Source: Actinomycetaceae bacterium
GTDB taxonomy: Bacteria; Actinomycetota; Actinomycetes; Actinomycetales; Actinomycetaceae
NCBI GenBank assembly: GCA_030527545.1
Contig: JAUNAP010000001.1
Location: forward strand, 62,001 to 126,000
DNA: 64,000 nt
Direction: 5' to 3'
Shown here: positions 8,775 through 19,580 of the stretch, one piece after another
Layout: the number at the start of each line of letters is the position of its first letter
Numbering within the stretch: the stretch's first letter is position 1
Position numbers and translations under genes: made by a program
The notes under the pieces: model-generated
Database searches by the model: none
What the model saw: the letters and a program-made list of their open reading frames with translations, nothing else
Told to the model about the DNA's origin: nothing

Positions 8775-10132
8775 AAAGACCACTCCTCGCGCTCGCAAGT
8801 GCCCTCATATCAGCGGCTGCGCTAACGAGTGCGGCCTACTTCGTTTCCGTTCCCGCACCGGCCACTCGCGCCATCCCACTCGTTGACGTACCAGACGAAC
8901 CGCACGCCACCACGGCCACGTGCCCTCCACTGGGCAACCGGGGCCTCACGGAAGCCTTCGCGCTCGGGCAAAATGAGTCACCAGCGGCGGGTAGGCTCGT
9001 CGCCGACGCCGCAACCGACCTGGAATTAGGGGCCGAAGCCTCACGCGCGAGCGCGCAAACTGCCGCGGGTGCGAGCATCAGCGCTGAGCCGACACGCGCG
9101 GGAACCTCCCTCGCCACCGGGATCATCGCTGCACCAGCCCCCAGCGGATCCTTTGGCTACGCCGCTACGTGGTGCCAAGGGGCCCGTCGCGAGGCCTGGT
9201 TCATGGGCGGCGATTCCCGTTCTGACGTCGTCCTCACAGTGACGAACCCCTCTCGCGAGGCCCAGAGTGTCTCGGTGAGTGGATGGGGAAGCCAGGGCGA
9301 GGCGCCGTGGGCGAAAGCCAGTCTCAACGTCGAACCGCTCGGCACGGCGCGCCTGTCTTTGTCGAGCCTCAACGCCGGGGAAGACACGCCCGTGTGGAAG
9401 ATCGTGACAACGGGTGTTGGCGTCGTCTCCTCCCTTACCGTCACGACCGCCGAGGGGCTCCACCAGCGTGGCTACTCGACACTACCGCCCCTCGACGAGG
9501 GCCGACGCCTTACGCTGCCCACCGGGCGCGTGAATGCGGGATCGAAGCTGCGGATCCTCAATCCGACCAGCGAATGGGTCACCGCCACCATCTCGGCGCG
9601 CCACGGCGCACGCCGAGACACCCTCCTTGCCGGAGACAACGGGCGCATCGGTCCCGGCAGCGTCGTCGAGATTCCCCTCGACGCCGCAGAATCGGACGAG
9701 ACCACACTCGAGGTCGTTGCCACGGGCGCGGTCGTAGCAGCCGCACAGGTCATCGGCCCGACGGTACAGATCCCCCTCACCGAAGGCGCAGATGTCGCCG
9801 AAGAACTCGGCGCCGACGTCGACATCGACGCCAGCGATCAGACCTGGGTTGCACCGGTCGAGGCTGGCAGCGACGTCCTCCTTGCCGTTCCGCAAGGTAC
9901 CTCGGGAAGGATCGTCGGCGCGCCGGCCGAGCGCATCCGCTTGACCAACGTCGTCACCGGGAACACACGCAGCTTCAACGGAGACGTGCCAGCGGGACTC
10001 TACCGCGCGCACGCCGCCGAGCCGTATGCCCTGGGCATCATCGCGCACACCGACAGCGGCGGCATCGAGTGGCTCTCAGCCCAGCCTCTACCGGCAGTCG
10101 CGGCGCTTACACGGGTGAGCGTGACCCCCTAA
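8771..10132 (+). CDS. DUF5719 family secreted/anchored protein
   Basis: 453 residues from the ATG at 8771, which overlaps the TGA of the preceding gene by 4 nt. A longer in-frame ORF from 8567 would lie wholly inside that gene and is rejected. The N-terminus MKRPLLALASALISAAAL is a signal peptide or anchor; the rest is an extracytoplasmic, beta-rich, Ala/Thr/Val-rich protein (DUF5719). Function is unknown. Conserved linkage to the whiB2-adjacent glycosyltransferase suggests that it works with that enzyme at the cell surface. The gene ends 4 bp into the convergent zincin-like gene. Confidence 0.82.
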   Translation: MKRPLLALASALISAAALTSAAYFVSVPAPATRAIPLVDVPDEPHATTATCPPLGNRGLTEAFALGQNESPAAGRLVADAATDLELGAEASRASAQTAAGASISAEPTRAGTSLATGIIAAPAPSGSFGYAATWCQGARREAWFMGGDSRSDVVLTVTNPSREAQSVSVSGWGSQGEAPWAKASLNVEPLGTARLSLSSLNAGEDTPVWKIVTTGVGVVSSLTVTTAEGLHQRGYSTLPPLDEGRRLTLPTGRVNAGSKLRILNPTSEWVTATISARHGARRDTLLAGDNGRIGPGSVVEIPLDAAESDETTLEVVATGAVVAAAQVIGPTVQIPLTEGADVAEELGADVDIDASDQTWVAPVEAGSDVLLAVPQGTSGRIVGAPAERIRLTNVVTGNTRSFNGDVPAGLYRAHAAEPYALGIIAHTDSGGIEWLSAQPLPAVAALTRVSVTP

Positions 10133-10557
10133 AACCGCAGCCCCCAATGGGGAGGAGCGACATCGTAGGGATCAGCGTGGAGCGCCATCGCGACGTTCTC
10201 AACGATAATGTGGGCGACCTCGTCGCCGAGCTCACGTCGGGTCTTGCAGCCGGTGAGAATGGGCAGACGGTAGAGGACAATCCTATCGGGGCGCGATCGA
10301 TCCCCACGGAAGAGACGAGCCGTGATGATGCCGTCCTCCCAGGGTGCCGGATCCGAGGGAGGGACGTCCTCCACCGCGAATTCGATGTCGGTCACCTGTG
10401 GAAAATCGTGCGCCAGCTCGGTGACGAGCAGGGGGACGAGCGTGTCGATGGGGCGGCAGCGGCGAGCATAGGCCGGCTGGCCCGGCGCGGTGAGGACACC
10501 GCGCAGACCGCGTCCATGGACGTCGCGTTTGGTGTGGAGACGGCGTGAATACGACAC
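10129..10557 (-). CDS. zincin-like metallopeptidase family protein lacking HExxH
   Basis: 142 residues from the GTG at 10557. GTG 10566 and an ORF start at 10635 are alternatives. A -10-like TAGGGT lies 7 nt upstream of 10557, and the resulting VSYSRR...HGRGLRG start resembles family members. The family (PF06262-like, found beside DUF3499) is named for a zinc peptidase fold. Here the place of the HExxH helix reads DEVAHIIVENVAMAL, so the usual zinc/catalytic motif is missing. A non-catalytic or altered role is likely. The gene is divergent from the DUF3499 gene, as in many actinobacteria. Confidence 0.72.
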   Translation of the reverse strand: MSYSRRLHTKRDVHGRGLRGVLTAPGQPAYARRCRPIDTLVPLLVTELAHDFPQVTDIEFAVEDVPPSDPAPWEDGIITARLFRGDRSRPDRIVLYRLPILTGCKTRRELGDEVAHIIVENVAMALHADPYDVAPPHWGLRF

Positions 10558-10624
10558 GTGGGTCACCCTATATCGCGCCGGAGGTGAGTTCGCGTCCAAC
10601 GGAGAAGACACATACTCTGAGACA

Positions 10625-10957
10625 GTGAGTTCCATGCGACCGTGTTCCCGCTCGGGCTGCTACGACCAGGCGGCCGCCACGCTCACCTACGTCTACGCCG
10701 ATGCGACGGCCGTCATCGGCCCCCTGGCGGCACAGGCTCAGCCCCACGCCTACGACCTGTGCGCCCACCACGCCAACACGTTCACCGCCCCCCGCGGCTG
10801 GCAGGTCGTGCGCCTGTCCTCGGAATTCGTGCCGGCACCGCCCGGTGACGACGATCTCGACGCGCTCGCACAGGCTGTCCGCCGTGCATCCCGTAAAGGG
10901 CGGCGCGGAGGCGAGGGGAGCGAAGGCGTCGGGCGCCACGCCAAACCGCTCAGATAA
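10625..10957 (+). CDS. DUF3499 family protein (small Cys-containing protein)
   Basis: About 110 residues. The core MRPCSRSGCYDQAAATLTYV and the following ADATAVIGPLA...YDLCAHHA segment are the hallmark of DUF3499, with two CxxxxC/CxxH-like pairs that probably bind a metal. Two starts are possible: GTG 10625 and ATG 10634. GTG 10625 lies exactly 6 nt after TACTCT (10613-10618), the pattern of leaderless genes in this window, so it is chosen. Function is unknown. It is a member of the conserved whiB2-manA neighbourhood. Confidence 0.82.
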   Translation: MSSMRPCSRSGCYDQAAATLTYVYADATAVIGPLAAQAQPHAYDLCAHHANTFTAPRGWQVVRLSSEFVPAPPGDDDLDALAQAVRRASRKGRRGGEGSEGVGRHAKPLR

Positions 10958-10994
10958 GCACTGGTTGCGGAAGCGAGTGCATAGGATGGGAACC

Positions 10995-11672
10995 ATGACG
11001 CGGATCCTTGTTGTTGATGACGATCAGCCGCTCGCGGAGATGATCGGAATCGTCCTCGAATCCGAGGGGTTCGAGGTCGTTTTCTGCTACGACGGCGCAG
11101 AAGCTGTGAAGACCTTCCATCAGACCAATCCCGATCTCATCCTCTTGGACCTCATGCTTCCGGGCATCGGGGGGATCGATATCTGCCGCACTATCCGCGA
11201 GGAATCCGGCGTGCCGATCGTCATGCTGACGGCCAAGTCGGACACCGCAGACATCGTCGCCGGCCTCGAGGCGGGCGCCGACGATTACGTGCCGAAACCG
11301 TTCAAGCCCAAGGAGCTGCTCGCCCGCATGCGGGCGCGCCTGCGCGGCAGGGAGGGGCGCGGCGACGACGTGCGACTCGGCGATGTCCACATCGATTTGC
11401 GTGCCCACGAGGTCAAGCGCGGCGATGAGGTGCTGCAGCTGACGCCTCTGGAGTACGACCTCCTCGTCATGCTCGCTTCCGATCTGGACAAGGCATTCTC
11501 GCGCGAGGAGCTCCTGTCGAAGATCTGGGGCCACAGGCACGGCTCTGACGCACGGCTGGTCAACGTTCACATCCAACGGCTGCGGGCCAAAGTCGAAGAG
11601 GATCCGGACCATCCCCAGATCATCCGGACGGTGCGTGGGGTCGGTTACCGCGCGTGCGCTCCCGAGCAGTGA
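10995..11672 (+). CDS. mtrA: response regulator MtrA
   Basis: 225 residues. OmpR-type regulator: receiver domain 1-115 with the acidic pocket Asp8-Asp9, phospho-acceptor Asp52 (LLDLMLPG) and Lys101 (VPKPF), and a winged-helix domain ending in the RTVRGVGYR motif. MtrA controls cell-wall hydrolases, division and replication genes in actinobacteria. The ATG at 10995 lies 7 nt after TAGGAT (10982-10987), suggesting a leaderless message; a GGATGGG stretch could serve as a weak binding site. It is followed by mtrB and lpqB in overlapping, operon-like order. Confidence 0.96.
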   Translation: MTRILVVDDDQPLAEMIGIVLESEGFEVVFCYDGAEAVKTFHQTNPDLILLDLMLPGIGGIDICRTIREESGVPIVMLTAKSDTADIVAGLEAGADDYVPKPFKPKELLARMRARLRGREGRGDDVRLGDVHIDLRAHEVKRGDEVLQLTPLEYDLLVMLASDLDKAFSREELLSKIWGHRHGSDARLVNVHIQRLRAKVEEDPDHPQIIRTVRGVGYRACAPEQ

Positions 11673-13396
11673 GAGGCGAGCGCTGGGCGAGGCTGATCTC
11701 GTTTCTGCCTCTGCGTCTCATACGCCGCTCCCTGCCCGTGCGTATCACGGCGCTCATGCTCGTCATCGTCACCGCCCTCATGGGGATCCTTTCGATCTTC
11801 ATCGCAACTCACGTGCGCGACGGCATGTTCGACGAGCGTTTGCGTCTCATCCTCTCCGATGCCTTCCAGCGCACCGATTCGGTCCAGGCGACTTTCAATC
11901 GCACGTCGCTCGAATCCGTCGATGAGGTCCAAGACCTCGCCTATCAGCTCATGAACGAGCAGCGCGACGAGGTCGTAGGGGCCGGCGGCATCGGCGTGAT
12001 GCTCCAACGCAGCGCGGCGTCCGATCCCGATCACACGATCAACGCCGTCGTCGACGACAGGCTTGCCCCTGTCATTTCGGACGAGATGCGGCGCCAGGTC
12101 GCACGCACCTCCGGACACTACTGGCAGTCGGTCGAGATTCCCGGCCAGGCAGGCAGCGTTCCCGGTATCGTCGTGGGTACTGTCGTCGATCTGCCTCTCG
12201 TAGGCCCCTACGACATGTACATCGTCTATTCGCTGGGCACCGAGCAGCGCACGATTACGATGATGAATCAGATTCTCGCGGTGGGCACGATCGGGATGCT
12301 CGTCATCGTGGGGGTCCTCATGCTCATCATGTCCTACCGTGCCCTCTTGCCGGTGCGTAAGGCCGCCCAGGCGGCCTCGCGGGTCGCCGACGGTAACCTC
12401 ACGGTGCGACTTCCGGCCAAGGGGGAGGACGAACTGGCAACGCTGGCGCACGCGTTCAACGATATGACGTCGTACCTGCAGCGTCAGATCACGGACTACC
12501 GCGAGCTGGCGCAGCTTCAACAGCGTTTCGTCTCCGACGTATCCCACGAGCTGCGCACGCCCCTGTCATCCATCCAGATCGGGGCCGACATGATCGTGGC
12601 GCGGCGGGCAGAGTTGCCCGAGAACCTACGACGCCCCGCCCAGCTCATGTCCGATCAGGTCGATCGGTTCGCCTCGATGCTTGCCGACCTGCTCGAGATC
12701 TCGCGCGTGGATGCCCGTACGGCGCGCGTCGAACACGAGACTGTCGATATCGTTGCGCTCGTTCGCGGAGTGTGCGACCTGACCGCGGACATCGCGGAGC
12801 GACTCGGTGTTGAGGTACGTATCCACGCTCCGCAGGAGGGGGCCAGCGCCGATGTTGACCGGGTGCGTATCGAACGCGTCGTTCGTAATCTGGTTCTCAA
12901 CGCCATCGAGTTCGCCGAGGCTAAACCCGTCGACGTGACCGTGGCGGCGACGGTGACGTCGGTGGCCATCAAGGTGCGCGACCACGGGGTCGGCATGACC
13001 GACGAGGTCGCTCGCCACGTCTTCGATCGCTTCTACCGCGCGGATCCCTCGCGGCAGCGTACGACCGGGGGGACCGGTCTCGGTCTTGCAATCGCCGCTG
13101 AGGACGCTCATCTTCACGGCGGAATCCTCACGGTTTTGTCGTGTCCGCACGAGGGGTCATCTTTTGTCTTACTCGTGCCGCGCCTACGTGATAAGGACAT
13201 CGAGGAGGTTCCCGCGGCCGTATACGACGAGGAGATCCTCGCGGCCCGACGCGCCTGGGGTAAGACCCATCCCGGCGATGTGGATACGACCATTGGCCTG
13301 GCGGGCGTCGCCCACGATACCCATTCGCTCGGGCACGTCGTCGATGCGGAGGATACTTGGGACGAAGACGACGACGACATGGAGGAGGACGCATGA
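11669..13396 (+). CDS. mtrB: sensor histidine kinase MtrB
   Basis: About 575 residues. Two membrane helices (around residues 25-48 and 210-230) flank an extracytoplasmic sensor of about 160 residues. Then come a HAMP domain, the phosphorylation motif SDVSHELRTPL with His293, the N box NLVLNAIEF, and the G boxes DHGVGM and GGTGLGLAIA. The acidic tail (DEDDDDMEEDA) is unusual but at the very end. The GTG 11669 overlaps the mtrA stop (GTGA); an upstream in-frame GTG at 11654 is an alternative. It phosphorylates MtrA, and LpqB modulates it. Confidence 0.95.
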   Translation: MRGERWARLISFLPLRLIRRSLPVRITALMLVIVTALMGILSIFIATHVRDGMFDERLRLILSDAFQRTDSVQATFNRTSLESVDEVQDLAYQLMNEQRDEVVGAGGIGVMLQRSAASDPDHTINAVVDDRLAPVISDEMRRQVARTSGHYWQSVEIPGQAGSVPGIVVGTVVDLPLVGPYDMYIVYSLGTEQRTITMMNQILAVGTIGMLVIVGVLMLIMSYRALLPVRKAAQAASRVADGNLTVRLPAKGEDELATLAHAFNDMTSYLQRQITDYRELAQLQQRFVSDVSHELRTPLSSIQIGADMIVARRAELPENLRRPAQLMSDQVDRFASMLADLLEISRVDARTARVEHETVDIVALVRGVCDLTADIAERLGVEVRIHAPQEGASADVDRVRIERVVRNLVLNAIEFAEAKPVDVTVAATVTSVAIKVRDHGVGMTDEVARHVFDRFYRADPSRQRTTGGTGLGLAIAAEDAHLHGGILTVLSCPHEGSSFVLLVPRLRDKDIEEVPAAVYDEEILAARRAWGKTHPGDVDTTIGLAGVAHDTHSLGHVVDAEDTWDEDDDDMEEDA

Positions 13397-15057
13397 CCCG
13401 AGGCACCTGGCGTCTCCTTGCTGTAGCCGTCGCGGTCGCGGTGCCGCTCGGTGCGTGTGCCGCTCTGCCCTCCTCTGGGCCGGTCACCTCGGCGGTACCG
13501 CCCGCGGGCGTCCACGCCCCGCTTGCCCAGCATGCTGAGGGGCCGCGCGACGGTGCTGGGCCCCGCCAGATTATCGAGGGGTTCCAGCGCGCGTGCACCG
13601 CCGGGGTCTACGACAACTTCAAGGTGGCCCGCCAGTTCCTCACCAAGACGGCGCGCCAATCGTGGAATCCAGAGGAATCGACGACCGTCCTCGATGAGGA
13701 CATCGGAGATAACCTGTCGGTCCAGGTCACCGACGATTCTCACACCGTCGAGGTCTCCGGACTGGTCCTCCTCGCCGTGGACGCCTACGGGCGCGAAACG
13801 CGTTCAGCGTCGATGTATCGGGAGTCTTTCGGCCTTGTCAAGGAGAACGGGCAGTGGCGTATCGACCGGCTGCGTGATGGCGTGACGATGACACGCTCGG
13901 CCTTCGCGAACGCCTACACGCGACGCAACGTCTATTTCTTGTCCGCCTCCGACGCGATGCCGGTGGCCGATCCGCGTTGGGTGGCGCGCCACGACCTCGT
14001 CGTCAACCTGGTCAAGGCCCTCTATCAAGGTCCCGTCGCCCAGATTGGTTCGGCGGCGACGACCGCCATTCCGGCGGGGGCCGCGCAGCAGGATCCCATC
14101 GTCGATGTTTCGGGTGCCATGGCGACGGTAACGGTACCTCGCCAGATCGGAGAGCTCAGTTCCGGGACACTCACGCAGGCTGCCTGGCAGATCGCCCTCA
14201 CCCTCGAGGGGGTATCGGGCATCTCGCGCGTCGAACTTGTCTACAACCACCGACAGCTACCGCTCGCCGACCTGCCGCAACCACCCGACTACGACCTCGA
14301 TTATTTCGTCGGCGTCAAGGACGGTGCCATTGTCCGCTTCACCGACGCGCGCCCGCAGACCCTCCTTCCCGCTTCCGCGCTCAAGGGACGCCACCCGCGG
14401 TGGCCGGCTGCCGGTCCCGTCGCTGATCAGCCCGTTGTCTTCATGGCCGACGATGGCAAGTCCCTCCTCCTATCGTCCAATCAGCAGGTGAGGACGCTGC
14501 TGACGGCGGAGAAACTCACTCGCCCCTCGATCGATCGCTACGGCTATGTGTGGACGTCGAATCCCGACGACGGCTCTATTCCGATCGTCGTCACCCCTGA
14601 GGGCGATGTGGCCGAGTTGACGGTGCCGTGGGGGCCTGAGGATCGCGTTGGACGGGTTGCGCTCAATTCGGACGGGACACGCGCGCTCGTGTGGCGATAC
14701 ACGGATTCGAGGGACTACGTCGCCGTCTACACGGTGCGGCGGGTCGATGGTGTACCCGTCGAGCTCGAACCCGGACAGGCCATCGCGGCGCCAATTACGT
14801 CGGTTGCCGACATCGGGTGGGTGGATGTGACGACCCCGATTGTTCTCGCCGGTGGGGCGGACCGTTCGGTCGTCGTTTCGCCCATCAACGGGATGGAGGA
14901 CATTTATGCGGCGCCCCCGGACGCGGTGGCGCTCGTGGCTGGTGGCACCAACGCGGACGTGCAGGTCCTCAGCTCGGACTCGCACCGCTACCGCCGGGTT
15001 GGACGACAGTGGCGCGCCGTTGGATCGGGTATCGCAGATGTCGCGCACGCAGGTTAG
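13393..15057 (+). CDS. lpqB: lipoprotein LpqB
   Basis: 554 residues. The N-terminal signal peptide ends in a lipobox (PLGAC) with lipidated Cys22. A GerMN-like domain lies around residues 170-310, and the C-terminal region is the LpqB beta-propeller-like domain. LpqB binds the extracellular part of MtrB and tunes MtrA phosphorylation. The ATG at 13393 overlaps the mtrB stop (ATGA) and follows a strong GGAGGAGG site at 13381-13388. The mtrA-mtrB-lpqB order is the classic actinobacterial arrangement. Confidence 0.95.
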   Translation: MTRGTWRLLAVAVAVAVPLGACAALPSSGPVTSAVPPAGVHAPLAQHAEGPRDGAGPRQIIEGFQRACTAGVYDNFKVARQFLTKTARQSWNPEESTTVLDEDIGDNLSVQVTDDSHTVEVSGLVLLAVDAYGRETRSASMYRESFGLVKENGQWRIDRLRDGVTMTRSAFANAYTRRNVYFLSASDAMPVADPRWVARHDLVVNLVKALYQGPVAQIGSAATTAIPAGAAQQDPIVDVSGAMATVTVPRQIGELSSGTLTQAAWQIALTLEGVSGISRVELVYNHRQLPLADLPQPPDYDLDYFVGVKDGAIVRFTDARPQTLLPASALKGRHPRWPAAGPVADQPVVFMADDGKSLLLSSNQQVRTLLTAEKLTRPSIDRYGYVWTSNPDDGSIPIVVTPEGDVAELTVPWGPEDRVGRVALNSDGTRALVWRYTDSRDYVAVYTVRRVDGVPVELEPGQAIAAPITSVADIGWVDVTTPIVLAGGADRSVVVSPINGMEDIYAAPPDAVALVAGGTNADVQVLSSDSHRYRRVGRQWRAVGSGIADVAHAG

Positions 15058-15148
15058 GCGCGCCCACACGGTCGCATAACGTTACCGTTTGCAGGGGAAT
15101 CTCACCGCTTGGGCCGGTGCGCCGGTGCCCGTGGGCGATAGTCGATGA

Positions 15149-15805
15149 GTGCTCTTCGACGATCTCGCGGCTATCTTGTGGCCCATCTCGTGCGCGGGCT
15201 GCCACGAACCCGATGTGAGCGTGTGCGCAGAGTGTCATGAGTTGCTCTCGGACCCGCCTCTTGCCGTGGCGCCGCCAGCGGCGATGGAGACGGCCCGCGT
15301 CGACACGTGGGTACTCGCCTCCTACGAGGGGCGCGTGCGCAACCTCGTCTTGTCGATGAAGCACGAGCGGCGACGCCAGTGGGGAACCCACGTACGCGCG
15401 TGGGGTTACCGGGCTGGACGCAGCCTAGCCGAGGAGGGGGTAACGCCTCGATGGGTGGTCCCTTGCCCGTCCTCCCATGTGCGCCGGCTGCGCGGCCCCG
15501 ACGTCACGGGAGCCTTCGCCGACGGAATCACCCGTGGACTCGCCGAGGCGGGCATTCGCCCCGTCGGGTGTGTCGAAGCTTTGCGTTTGCGGGCGCGTGC
15601 TCGTTCACAATCGGGGCGTGACCGCAACCAGCGGCTGCGCGGGCGAGCAGGGACGATGGCTGCGAGAACGAGGCTCGAGGGCGACGTCGTCGTCGTCGAC
15701 GATGTCATGACGACGGGTGCCACTCTCGCCGAGGCTGTGAGGGCCATCGAGGAGGCCGGTGCCGACGTCGTTGCGACGGTGTGCCTGGCGGGTGCGCGGG
15801 GATAG
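15149..15805 (+). CDS. comF: ComF family phosphoribosyltransferase-like protein
   Basis: 218 residues. The N-terminal zinc finger is CAGC...CAEC (residues ~15-30). The C-terminal phosphoribosyltransferase domain has the PRPP-binding motif VVVVDDVMTTGATLAEA near 180. ComF proteins are associated with DNA uptake in competent bacteria, but in actinobacteria, next to lpqB and hpf, the role is unproven. The GTG start at 15149 is 6 nt after a GATAGT -10-like box, consistent with a leaderless transcript. No other competence gene is in the window. Confidence 0.88.
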   Translation: MLFDDLAAILWPISCAGCHEPDVSVCAECHELLSDPPLAVAPPAAMETARVDTWVLASYEGRVRNLVLSMKHERRRQWGTHVRAWGYRAGRSLAEEGVTPRWVVPCPSSHVRRLRGPDVTGAFADGITRGLAEAGIRPVGCVEALRLRARARSQSGRDRNQRLRGRAGTMAARTRLEGDVVVVDDVMTTGATLAEAVRAIEEAGADVVATVCLAGARG

Positions 15806-15866
15806 ACGGTCACGTTCGCTCCGCCGTTCCCCTGTCGGCCACGTCACATTCCGATACCATAGAGAC

Positions 15867-15911
15867 ATGGTCGCCACCGAGGCGCACACAAGCCGACAAA
15901 GGAGGGGATAG
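15867..15911 (+). CDS. possible leaderless 14-codon leader ORF of hpf
   Basis: An ATG lies exactly 6 nt after TACCAT (15855-15860), the spacing of leaderless starts here. It opens a frame reading MVATEAHTSRQRRG and ends at 15911. hpf itself starts 76 nt later with its own strong binding site, so the transcript would carry this short frame as a leader. Translation is inferred only. Confidence 0.3.
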   Translation: MVATEAHTSRQRRG

Positions 15912-15950
15912 CTCAATTCACGAGGTGAGCGATGTGCTTGCCTCCCACAC

Positions 15951-15965
15951 GGGGACCACGTCCCC
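15951..15965 (+). promoter_or_regulatory. hairpin in the hpf leader just upstream of its ribosome binding site
   Basis: GGGGAC-CAC-GTCCCC forms a perfect 6-bp stem with a 3-nt loop, ending 12 nt before the GGAGGAAA site (15978-15985) of hpf. Together with the short leader ORF it could modulate hpf translation. This is structural inference only. Confidence 0.3.
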
Positions 15966-15987
15966 CTCGATCAGCCCGGAGGAAACA

Positions 15988-16659
15988 ATGGACATCATCG
16001 TTGAAGGCCGTAACGCCGAGATCCACTCGAATTTCCGCGAATACGTGGAGGACAAGCTCGCCAAGGTCGAGCACTTTTACCCGAGGGCTCAGCGCATCGA
16101 AGTTGAGATCACTCACGAACCCAATCAACGGCAGGCCGACGTGTCGGAGCGCGTCGAGATCACCGTCATCGGTAAGGGGCCGATCATCCGCGCGGAAGCC
16201 GCATCTTCTGACCGCTACGCCTCCGTCGATATTGCTGCTGGGAAGCTCTATGAGCGCGTGCGCCGCGCTCGCGACCGTGCGAAGGAGCACCGTCGCCGCA
16301 AGGATCGGTCGCTGCGTGAAGCCCATGACATCGACATCGAGAAGCTCGATCTCACGGATGCCCGCCCGGCCGCTATTCCCACTGAGGCTCCAGGCGCCGA
16401 TCCCGACGCCCCGCGCGAGCGTGAGGTTGGCGTCGCCGACGAGGTCCAGCTCGGTGACTCCCCGGTCCTCGTTCGCCAGAAGCTGCACGAGGCCCAGGCC
16501 ATGACGGTGTCCGAGGCGCTCTACCAGATGGAGCTCGTTGGACACCCGTTCTTCCTCTTCATCGATTCCGAGACGAAGCAGCCGTGTGCGGTCTATCACC
16601 GTCACGGATGGACCTACGGTGTCATCAGGCTTGATACGACAGCCAACATCGACGACTGA
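15988..16659 (+). CDS. hpf: long-form ribosome hibernation-promoting factor
   Basis: 223 residues. N-terminal S30AE domain ([20 protein letters not shown], residues 1-100), a charged linker, and a C-terminal dimerisation domain ([20 protein letters not shown] ... [13 protein letters not shown]). Long-form HPF pairs 70S ribosomes into inactive 100S dimers in stationary phase or stress. The start at ATG 15988 is fixed by the excellent GGAGGAAA site at 15978-15985; the frame is open further upstream but without a better start. Followed by a terminator-like hairpin and secA, an order common in actinobacteria. Confidence 0.95.
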   Translation: MDIIVEGRNAEIHSNFREYVEDKLAKVEHFYPRAQRIEVEITHEPNQRQADVSERVEITVIGKGPIIRAEAASSDRYASVDIAAGKLYERVRRARDRAKEHRRRKDRSLREAHDIDIEKLDLTDARPAAIPTEAPGADPDAPREREVGVADEVQLGDSPVLVRQKLHEAQAMTVSEALYQMELVGHPFFLFIDSETKQPCAVYHRHGWTYGVIRLDTTANIDD

Positions 16660-16674
16660 TCGGATGTGACCACA

Positions 16675-16709
16675 GCGTTCGGCCGTCCCTCATCGGGGCG
16701 GCCGAACGC
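16675..16709 (+). terminator. terminator-like hairpin after hpf
   Basis: GCGTTCGGCCG (16675-16685) and CGGCCGAACGC (16699-16709) form an 11-bp perfect stem with a 13-nt loop. There is no T-tract, as is usual in high-GC actinobacteria. It lies between the hpf stop and secA. Confidence 0.6.
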
Positions 16710-16787
16710 CGTCATGCCTGTGCGCTAGGTTTCGTGGCGATCAAACCCCTAGGATGGGGAACAGCATTCGCGATTAAGGGAGTGACC

Positions 16788-19574
<2,787 letters not shown>

Positions 19575-19580
19575 CGTTTC

